Assembly (NCBI GenBank): GCA_020061585.1
Contig: JAGUXX010000118.1
Span: 23,843-87,842 of the forward strand
From: Betaproteobacteria bacterium
Lineage (GTDB): Bacteria; Pseudomonadota; Gammaproteobacteria; Burkholderiales; Thiobacillaceae
Direction of reading: 5' to 3'
Length of the DNA stretch: 64,000 nt
Below, piece by piece: positions 33,728 through 40,125 of the stretch (position 1 is the stretch's first letter; every line of letters begins with the position of its first letter). The translations under genes were made by a program, and so were the position numbers. The notes beneath the pieces were generated by a model. It searched no databases. It worked only from the letters and a program-made list of their open reading frames with translations, and was not told the origin of the DNA.

Positions 33728-34445
33728 GCGGAGTGAGGGGCTGGCAGCTCATGATGTATTCCTGTGGCCGCTGAAGTTGGTGTTTTATACCTGGCTCACG
33801 CTGGCTCTGATGGCGTTGGCCAGCATGGGCATGGAAATCCTGCTGGCCAAACAGGTCTGGGGCGATGCCGCAGCGCTGGCGCAAGTGCAGCAGACCCTGC
33901 ACCAGGATCTTGAACTCACCCGCAACCTGCGGCCGGAGGCTCCCCTGACCGGACTGGCCGAGACCTGCGCCAGAGAGGTCTATGGCTTCTTCTTCCAACT
34001 GATTCCGTTCGAGCGCTGGATGACCAACGCCGCGCTGCTACCGGCCAACCCCGACATCCCCGCCTATGGCGGCGACATCATCGCCCGCAATCATCTCGTC
34101 TATCACCTGCAGGACGAGCTCTACCTGGCCATGGTCCGGGCGCAGATTTTCGGGGTTCGGCTGGCGATTTTGATTGGCGCGATGCCCTTGCTTCTGCTGG
34201 TCTGGTGCCTGGGATTGGTGGACGGCCTGACCCAACGCAGCATCCGGCGCGCCTGCGCCGGCCGGGAATCGTCTTCGATGTACCACCGTGCCAAGTTCTT
34301 CCAGTTTGCTGGCCTGGGAACCGGGGCGATGCTGTATCTGATGTGGCCTGTCAGCATCCGGCCGGAATGGATCATTTTGCCCTTGGCATTACTGATCGGG
34401 GTGCTGTCGCGGGTGCAGTGGACTTACCTCAAGAAGTATCTTTGA
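33717..34445 (+). CDS. ICE membrane protein (TIGR03747/DUF4400-like)
   Basis: A 242-aa protein with an N-terminal membrane helix (PLKLVFYTWLTLALMALASM), a soluble loop and two or three further membrane helices near the C-terminus (IFGVRLAILIGAMPLLLLVW; IRPEWIILPLALLIGVL). Size, topology and position right after traD match the integrating-conjugative-element membrane protein family. The GTG start at 33717, inside the end of traD, has GGAGGG 8 nt upstream. Confidence 0.75.
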   Translation: MTFKRSEGLAAHDVFLWPLKLVFYTWLTLALMALASMGMEILLAKQVWGDAAALAQVQQTLHQDLELTRNLRPEAPLTGLAETCAREVYGFFFQLIPFERWMTNAALLPANPDIPAYGGDIIARNHLVYHLQDELYLAMVRAQIFGVRLAILIGAMPLLLLVWCLGLVDGLTQRSIRRACAGRESSSMYHRAKFFQFAGLGTGAMLYLMWPVSIRPEWIILPLALLIGVLSRVQWTYLKKYL

Positions 34446-34523
34446 TGTCTGCCCATACTTGATGCCCACCCGCGTCGGGGTGAAGATCGCCCTGGCTTGG
34501 GCACTTCATGAAAGGGCAAATCC

Positions 34524-35489
34524 ATGTTCCACGGCAATCCCACGCTCGAAATCGCCAGCGGACTGAAGGTGTTACGCGATCGCATCGAGGCCGCACAGAT
34601 TCCCTCCTCAAAGCTGGACGAGACGCTCAACATTGCCACCTGGAACATTCGTGAATTCGGCAAGGTTCGTCGTTCCGAGGCAGCCATCCATTACATCGCG
34701 GAGATCATTGGTCAGTTCGATCTTGTCAGTCTGACAGAATTGCGCGATGACCTCAGCGACCTGGGGCGTGTGCTGAAGATTCTCGGTCCGTACTGGCGGG
34801 TGATTTATTCGGACATGATTCCGGATCCCGGCGGCAACCGTGAACGGCTGGCTTTCGTGTATGACCACCGCGCCGTGACCTTCACCGGCCTGGCCGCCAG
34901 CGTCAATCCGCCGCGCAAGAAGACTGGCAGCGAATATGTGCCGGAATTTACCTGGTGGCGCATGCCCTATATGGCTTCGTTTTCTGCGGGGAATTTTGAT
35001 TTCGTGGTCATCGTCGCCCACATCCGCTGGGGGGATAAGCAAGCCGACCGACTGCCGGAGATCCGCTCCCTGGCCGAATGGGTTGACCTGAAACGGCATC
35101 AGAACACCGCCGAAGACAAGGACATCCTGGTGATGGGCGACTTCAACATCCCCAGTCGCAAAGGGGCGCTATTCGAAGCCATGACCAGCAAGGGATTGAG
35201 CATCCCGAAGGCGCTGCAGAAACTGGAGTTCGGCTCAGACCTGGCCAAGGGCAAGCGCTACGATCAAATCCTGCACTACCCCACCTATCCAGATAACTTT
35301 TCCAACCTGGGCGGCGTGCTCGACTTTTATCAGGGCGACAGCGAACCCCTGTTCCCTGGCCTGACCAAGGCCAAATTCACCTACCAACTCTCCGATCATC
35401 TGCCGCTCTGGATGCAGATGAATACCGACATCGATGATGTGCAACTGGATCAGATCATCAGGGCACGTTCGATGCGGAAACCTCGATAG
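34524..35489 (+). CDS. Endonuclease/exonuclease/phosphatase family protein
   Basis: A 321-aa EEP-superfamily enzyme (DNase I/exonuclease III-like fold). Catalytic motifs are ATWNIREFG (metal-binding Asn), VSLTELRDD (Glu), VVIVAHIRWG, ILVMGDFNIP (Asp/Asn), and LSDHLPLWM (Asp-His at the end). No signal peptide, so cytoplasmic. Substrate may be DNA, RNA or a phosphoester. It sits as cargo between the transfer genes and the AbiE system, suggesting a possible defence or DNA-processing role, but nothing proves it. Confidence 0.85.
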   Translation: MFHGNPTLEIASGLKVLRDRIEAAQIPSSKLDETLNIATWNIREFGKVRRSEAAIHYIAEIIGQFDLVSLTELRDDLSDLGRVLKILGPYWRVIYSDMIPDPGGNRERLAFVYDHRAVTFTGLAASVNPPRKKTGSEYVPEFTWWRMPYMASFSAGNFDFVVIVAHIRWGDKQADRLPEIRSLAEWVDLKRHQNTAEDKDILVMGDFNIPSRKGALFEAMTSKGLSIPKALQKLEFGSDLAKGKRYDQILHYPTYPDNFSNLGGVLDFYQGDSEPLFPGLTKAKFTYQLSDHLPLWMQMNTDIDDVQLDQIIRARSMRKPR

Positions 35490-35567
35490 CAATCGAAAGA
35501 CCATCCTCTTTCCGGCGCAGCGCATCAAGTGCCTTTCCAATCTGCTCCGGAAAGTGACTGCATTTCG

Positions 35568-36557
35568 TCAGGTAAGTTGTCTCCCGTTTATTTCGTTTTC
35601 AAGCCCGCGCAGGATGGTCATGACCCTGTCCAACGCGGGCACTTCACCGAAAATCATGTTTGCCATAGCACGGTAGTCGGCTTCGACCGCCGCCAACACC
35701 GTCCCCGTTGGCACCAGGCAGAAGGTTCCCGGCTGCGCCTGGTCATAGCGTGCCCAACTTCGCGGATAAAAGCGCTGTTTGAACACCACCACGTCGGCCA
35801 ACAACGCCGTGTCCGCCAACGCGGCAGCCTTGACCGGGGACTCGGCCATTTTGGCCAGGTCGTAGTAGTGGCGAGAATAGCGAGGCGGCTGCGGGCTGCC
35901 CTCAGGACGGTGTGCCTCGTGATGCAGAATCGTCGCCTTCTCCCAGAATGTCCGTTCCGCCCTGATCACCCTGACCGGGCATTCACGTCTAGCAAATACC
36001 TGGGGAAATGCTTCGGCGGCATAGCATCTGATCAACCGCTCTTCATGCGGCAGCCAGGAAGCCAGCGGACCGATTTCCAGGCGCACCTCGGGGCGTAAAT
36101 AGCGATCGGGAAACGCGCCGGGATAGCGGATATTGATGACGTGCGGATCGGTTTTCTCGATCTCGCAACGACAAACTTCGCCCAATGCCGCCGCCACCCG
36201 CACCAGCAACTCGCCGCCGATATACGTCAGAGCCTGCGCGTTGATCGCCTCGTTAAGCTTCTCCTGCTGCGCCTTGGAACGCTTGGCCAGTGGATCCTCG
36301 CCTCCCAGCACGCGCCAATCGAGAATCAGGTCGATGTCTTCCGAAAACCGCTCGATCAAGCGATACACCTTCGAGAGGCTGGTGCCGCCCTTGAACATCA
36401 ACAGGCGTGCAAGCTCGGGCTGTTGAAACAAGCGGTCGAGCACCCAGGTCACCCAGAAATCCTTTTCCACCACCGCCGGGGTCGTGCGCATCCGCGCCGC
36501 CGTCTCGGAAAACAACGCACTGCGCTCCGCCACCGCAAGCCGGGCCACCCTGTCCAT
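35568..36557 (-). CDS. abiEii: AbiEii-type nucleotidyltransferase toxin
   Basis: A 329-aa toxin of the type IV AbiE toxin-antitoxin system. The nucleotidyltransferase core is LMFKGGTSLSKVYRLIERFS followed by EDIDLILDW, with the GS/T and DxD catalytic elements and Lys in KGGTS. These enzymes transfer nucleotides to target RNA and cause growth arrest or phage abortive infection. The start overlaps the antitoxin stop by 1 nt (TGATG). Cargo of the integrated element. Confidence 0.9.
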   Translation of the reverse strand: MDRVARLAVAERSALFSETAARMRTTPAVVEKDFWVTWVLDRLFQQPELARLLMFKGGTSLSKVYRLIERFSEDIDLILDWRVLGGEDPLAKRSKAQQEKLNEAINAQALTYIGGELLVRVAAALGEVCRCEIEKTDPHVINIRYPGAFPDRYLRPEVRLEIGPLASWLPHEERLIRCYAAEAFPQVFARRECPVRVIRAERTFWEKATILHHEAHRPEGSPQPPRYSRHYYDLAKMAESPVKAAALADTALLADVVVFKQRFYPRSWARYDQAQPGTFCLVPTGTVLAAVEADYRAMANMIFGEVPALDRVMTILRGLENEINGRQLT

Positions 36558-37177
36558 CAGTCAGACTCCCGGCAAACCTGCTTGATGATCTGGTAAATCC
36601 AGCCGGTCACCGCGCGGGTGTCCTTGAGGATGCGTTCGCGGAGAGACGCAGCCAGTTGTTGACGCAAAGTTTCGATGACGACCTGATCGACATGCTCCTT
36701 GCCCAGGGCTTTCAGAGCCTGCACCAGCAGGCCGCTCTCCCGATATTTGAACCCCGTGTCTTTCAAGGCGGATCTCCTGAAGGCCAGAGTCTGCTCGCCG
36801 TTTTCCCCAATCGCGTATTCGCGGCTTGGGCCATCGGAGAGATAGACCCACTTGCCGGGCACCTGAGTGGAAAGTCCCAACTGGTTCAGGGCCGTGTCGC
36901 CGGAAGGCAGGATGCGCCAGTTGAACTTGCGCGCCAGTGCCTGGGCCACCTGATCGACATCCGGGCTCAGAGTCTGGCCCAGCAGCTCGCTATAGCGAGG
37001 GTAATCATAGACGCCATGGCAGACCCGACGAATCGTGCCGGTCTTGGCCAGACTGGAAAGCGCCTGATGGATGTTGACCTCGCCAAACTCGGCAACGAAG
37101 TCAATCTTGGTGAACGCCCACCCCCTGCCGCGTCCATATATCCTGGAAAGTATTTTTTGATCAATTGGTTGCATCAA
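36557..37177 (-). CDS. abiEi: AbiEi-type antitoxin
   Basis: A 206-aa protein with an N-terminal winged helix (FVAEFGEVNIHQALSSLAKT, GTIRRVCHGVYDYPRYSELLG), the pattern of AbiEi/DUF6088 antitoxins that repress their own promoter and counter the toxin. The C-terminal half (about 85-206) is the dimer/antitoxin domain. It is the first gene of the bicistronic operon. Two Met codons occur at the start and either may be used. Confidence 0.85.
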   Translation of the reverse strand: MMQPIDQKILSRIYGRGRGWAFTKIDFVAEFGEVNIHQALSSLAKTGTIRRVCHGVYDYPRYSELLGQTLSPDVDQVAQALARKFNWRILPSGDTALNQLGLSTQVPGKWVYLSDGPSREYAIGENGEQTLAFRRSALKDTGFKYRESGLLVQALKALGKEHVDQVVIETLRQQLAASLRERILKDTRAVTGWIYQIIKQVCRESD

Positions 37178-37346
37178 TCTATCGGGTAATTATTTTCAGG
37201 AAAAAGGCATTGTTTTGCTGAACGTAGCACAGCCTGGATTGAGGTGCCATGGGGATTTGTCGAATGAAAAGATGAAGGCCCAGATGGAGGCAAGAAATGG
37301 GGAAAGATGTGGGCAAGATATGGCGGCGGGAAACAGCAAGCTTGCT
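37178..37346. other. Promoter region of abiE, end of integrase gene
   Basis: A 169-bp gap between the AbiE operon start and the integrase stop. AT-rich near 37180-37220, probably the AbiE promoter. No further feature seen. Confidence 0.3.
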
Positions 37347-38699
37347 TTATTCGGCTGACGGACTTGGCGGATGCCTCTTGATTCCAGCCGCATCAAGCAT
37401 AGCTGCCGTCGCTGTGTTCACAGACTGGCGTACCGGGTCCAGGTCGAGTCGGGCGTAGATGGCTGTAGTTTGCTGACTCTTGTGATTCAGGCTCTTGCCG
37501 ATGATCGCCATGGAAGCGCCGGTCTTGGCCTGCCAGCTTCCAAGGGTGCGGCGCAGGTCGTGAATGCGCAGGTTTTGGATGCGCACATCATCGATATTGA
37601 TGCCAGCTTGCTTTGCCACCATCCGTGCCCGTGTGAGCTTCGTTTCGATGGACTCGGGTATCGGGTCACCTGTCACCGAGTCGGTGGTTTCAGCAAAGTG
37701 ACCTCCTTCCGCTTCAATCCTTTCGATCAACTGGGTGAGTTCGTCCCGATCGAATATTCGCAGCCAGCCCTTATGGGGTTCCATGAGATGCCCGGTCTTG
37801 CCATGACTTGGGAAAACGTAGGTCGCGTTTTTTTCGGCGGTATCCCGACGGTTATCCAATATGGCGAGCGCTTCCGGTGAGAGCGTGACATTTTGTGGCG
37901 TACCGTTCTTGGTCTCCGGGATGCGCCAGATGCCTTCATCGAGGTTGATATCAGCCCAGCGCATGGCCAGCACATTGCTGCGCCGCGCGCCTGTCAGCAG
38001 GGACAGCAGAAAATAGTCACGTACGATGGGATTGGGTTCTTCTGCCAGAGATGCAAAAAAGCGGGGCAGTTCATTGGACTGCAGGAAACGATCCCGGCTT
38101 TTTTCCGGGTTGCGCCGGATGCCGCGCGCTGGGTTGTTCTCCACCAGTCCCCATTCCAGGGTGCGGCCGAATACGGAGGAAATCAGGGCCAAGACTCTGT
38201 TGGCGACAACGGGGTGGCCGGACTTGGTGATATCTGAATGAATCAGAGCGATGCTTTGCCGTGTGATGCTGGACAGCTTTTTCGAGCCAAGCGGCTTTTG
38301 CAGATATTGTTGATAGCGCTGCTCATCTCCTTCCCAGGTGCGCTTGCTTATCTTGGCGTGCCGACCGAGATATTCCTTGAAGAGATCACCAAAGGTGAGT
38401 TCCCCCTTGTGCGCCCGTTTCACCTCCGCAGGGTTGGCTCCGAACTCGATGGCGGCATTGATCTCGGCTGACTTTCGCCGTGCCTGCTCAATACTCATCT
38501 CAGGATACCGGCCCAACGTGACCCGTTCTGGACTGCCGCCCTTGATCCGTCGATACAGCGAGAAGGTTTTTACCCCGCTTGCGCTGACACGGATCTGCAG
38601 TCCTGTGGTCTTGGTATCGTGATAAACTGATCGACTGCCTTCTGCAGGCAATGGCAGGATATCTAATGCTGCTTTTGTAAAGTTGAATTGTTTACCCAT
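37347..38699 (-). CDS. int: Tyrosine site-specific integrase (P4/ICE type)
   Basis: A 450-aa integrase. The N-terminal DUF4102-type arm-binding domain (YHDTKTTGLQIRVSASGVKT, VTLGRYPEMSIEQARRK) is followed by a SAM-like core-binding domain and the catalytic domain with Arg in TGARRSNVLAMRW, the HxxR box IHDLRRTLGSW and the C-terminal LNHKSQQTTAIYARL with the nucleophile Tyr. It integrates the element at a tRNA 3' end, and the tRNA-Asn fragment lies 160 bp upstream of the start. Appears intact. Confidence 0.93.
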   Translation of the reverse strand: MGKQFNFTKAALDILPLPAEGSRSVYHDTKTTGLQIRVSASGVKTFSLYRRIKGGSPERVTLGRYPEMSIEQARRKSAEINAAIEFGANPAEVKRAHKGELTFGDLFKEYLGRHAKISKRTWEGDEQRYQQYLQKPLGSKKLSSITRQSIALIHSDITKSGHPVVANRVLALISSVFGRTLEWGLVENNPARGIRRNPEKSRDRFLQSNELPRFFASLAEEPNPIVRDYFLLSLLTGARRSNVLAMRWADINLDEGIWRIPETKNGTPQNVTLSPEALAILDNRRDTAEKNATYVFPSHGKTGHLMEPHKGWLRIFDRDELTQLIERIEAEGGHFAETTDSVTGDPIPESIETKLTRARMVAKQAGINIDDVRIQNLRIHDLRRTLGSWQAKTGASMAIIGKSLNHKSQQTTAIYARLDLDPVRQSVNTATAAMLDAAGIKRHPPSPSAE

Positions 38700-38722
38700 T
38701 TTTGACCTCCGGACACGTTCTG

Positions 38723-38778
38723 GGGGTTACGCCGGGGTTACGAAATAGGTGAAATTGTGGTGTTTTTTGTGTAACCCC
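38723..38778. promoter_or_regulatory. Three GGGGTTAC octamers upstream of integrase
   Basis: GGGGTTAC occurs at 38723-38730 and 38734-38741 (direct) and as GTAACCCC at 38771-38778 (inverted), between the integrase start and the attachment site. Likely arm-type integrase sites or operators of an excision/repressor protein. Confidence 0.5.
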
Positions 38779-38860
38779 GTTAAGGTTAATTTATATCTAG
38801 TTTGTTGTTTTGTATAGGTTTGTAGTGCTTGATGTGTCTTGGTTAAACGCACGGAGGTTA

Positions 38861-38907
38861 GACTGTTAATCCGTGTGTCCCTGGTTCGAGTCCAGGTCGG
38901 GGAGCCA
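38861..38907 (+). other. Attachment site: 3' fragment of tRNA-Asn
   Basis: The 47 nt match the 3' part of tRNA-Asn(GTT): anticodon loop CTGTTAA, the T-arm CCTGG-TTCGAGT-CCAGG (38880-38896), then TCGGGGA-G-CCA. The DNA before 38861 does not form a D-arm or the expected TCCCCGA acceptor strand, and the anticodon stem is mispaired, so no functional tRNA is encoded. It is the att site left by integration at the far end from the intact tRNA, which is not in this window. Confidence 0.85.
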
Positions 38908-38928
38908 GAATAATTCATCGATAATTTC

Positions 38929-38957
38929 AAAAAGCCGCTTCCCAAGTGGCTTTTTTG
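38929..38957 (+). terminator. Rho-independent terminator after tRNA-Asn fragment
   Basis: AAAAGCC-GCTT-CCC-AAGT-GGCTTTTTT forms a strong stem with one mismatch followed by a T-run. It is probably the native tRNA-Asn terminator, showing that ordinary chromosome resumes here. Confidence 0.85.
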
Positions 38958-38996
38958 TTTTCAAGGGATGGCAAGTTCCACCCAGACAGGACTCGC

Positions 38997-39335
38997 ATGA
39001 GCACGCTGCCCAATTGCCCGAAGTGCAATTCAGAATATACCTATCAAGATGGCGACCTGCTGGTCTGCCCGGAATGTGCGCACGAATGGACGCAACAGGC
39101 GGCGGAGGCGTCCGATGACAATCGGGTGGTGCGGGACTCCAATAACAACGTGCTTGTGGATGGCGATAGCGTGACCGTGATCAAGGACCTGAAGGTCAAG
39201 GGTTCGTCATTGGTGGTGAAGGTCGGCACCAAGGTAAAGAACATTCGCATCGTTGAAGGCGACCACGATATCGACTGCAGGATTGATGGCATCGGCGCCA
39301 TGCAGTTGAAATCCGAATTCGTCAAGAAAGCCTGA
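38997..39335 (+). CDS. phnA: PhnA/YjdM family zinc-ribbon protein
   Basis: A 112-aa protein with an N-terminal zinc ribbon ([21 protein letters not shown], Cys pairs at about residues 7-10 and 25-28) and the conserved C-terminal KOW-like domain ([19 protein letters not shown]). Length and sequence match the PhnA family, named from the phosphonate locus but of uncertain role. The ATG at 38997 has AGGA upstream; an earlier in-frame ATG would overlap the terminator. First chromosomal gene past the attachment site. Confidence 0.9.
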   Translation: MSTLPNCPKCNSEYTYQDGDLLVCPECAHEWTQQAAEASDDNRVVRDSNNNVLVDGDSVTVIKDLKVKGSSLVVKVGTKVKNIRIVEGDHDIDCRIDGIGAMQLKSEFVKKA

Positions 39336-39352
39336 CTGCTGGCCGGTCAGGT

Positions 39353-39604
39353 ATGCACATGATGCACCAGACTCAGCCCTCAAATCCCCTCCATGGCGTT
39401 ACGCTCGAACGATTGCTGAACGAACTTGTGGCGTTTTATGGCTGGGATGCATTGGCTCGGGAGGTCAACATCCGTTGTTTTACCCATGACCCCAGTATCG
39501 CTTCTAGCCTCAAGTTTCTGCGTCGTACGCCGTGGGCGCGCGAGCGTGTCGAGTTGTTGTATGTCGACATGGTGGCCAATGTCGACGAGACACGACGGCC
39601 ATAG
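39353..39604 (+). CDS. VF530 (DUF2132) family protein
   Basis: An 83-aa protein with the family core [40 protein letters not shown] and [13 protein letters not shown]530 proteins are small helical proteins with a proposed DNA-binding SAP-like fold; physiological role unknown. It starts 17 bp after phnA on the same strand. Confidence 0.88.
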   Translation: MHMMHQTQPSNPLHGVTLERLLNELVAFYGWDALAREVNIRCFTHDPSIASSLKFLRRTPWARERVELLYVDMVANVDETRRP

Positions 39605-39616
39605 GCTTGACCGGTC

Positions 39617-39823
39617 TTGCGCGACGCCAGCAAGAAATCGGATCAAGTCGGTCAGCCGCCGGACTGCAGGAAATGCAGGCACTATTTCATCACGCATGAT
39701 CCTGATTTGCCCTATGGCTGCCGGGCCATGCAATTCAAGAGCCGCCGTCCACCCGGTAGGGTGGTGTTCGAAGCCTGCGGAAATTATTGTCTGTTGTTTC
39801 AGCCGAAGCTGGAACGACAGTAG
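39617..39823 (+). CDS. Small conserved Cys-rich protein
   Basis: A 68-aa protein with CRKCRHYFITHDPDLPYGCRAM, FKSRRPP and CGNYCLLFQPK. This pattern of four to five Cys is familiar from many proteobacterial proteins often labelled uracil-DNA glycosylase by error; it is too short for that enzyme and probably binds zinc or an iron-sulfur centre. TTG start, 12 bp after the VF530 gene. Function unknown. Confidence 0.65.
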   Translation: MRDASKKSDQVGQPPDCRKCRHYFITHDPDLPYGCRAMQFKSRRPPGRVVFEACGNYCLLFQPKLERQ

Positions 39824-39882
39824 CCGGTGCGCCCCGGCGATCCAGGGACAACGCTTCCAGCAATCTGATCTATAGTTCAAGC

Positions 39883-40062
39883 ATGTTTGAAACGACTTCA
39901 GCCATTGCCGCCACACTCGCCGCTTCGCAGTCGCAAGTCGGCTTGCTGGCGGTTCGCCTCGCCAACGAAAGTCAGCGGCAGGTCGCCGATTTGCTTGCGG
40001 ATGCCGTGCGGGCCGCAGCCAATCCACAGCACCTCGGCAATCAGGTGGACACCACGGCGTAG
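39883..40062 (+). CDS. Small helical protein, possibly YjfB-like
   Basis: A 59-aa protein (SAIAATLAASQSQVGLLAVR, ESQRQVADLLADAVRAA) with an Ala/Gln-rich amphipathic helix. Size and composition recall the YjfB family of putative motility proteins, but the match is weak. Followed by the convergent GGDEF-EAL gene. Confidence 0.45.
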   Translation: MFETTSAIAATLAASQSQVGLLAVRLANESQRQVADLLADAVRAAANPQHLGNQVDTTA

Positions 40063-40125
40063 GCCATACCGGTTCGGCGACTCGGTCGAATGTCTGCCGC
40101 TCGGTTCGTATTGTCGATTTCAGTC

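Noticed and set aside
38840..38907. An intact tRNA-Asn gene
   Set aside because: T-arm and acceptor 3' strand are present, but D-arm and 5' acceptor strand are missing and the anticodon stem is mispaired; only an attachment-site fragment.
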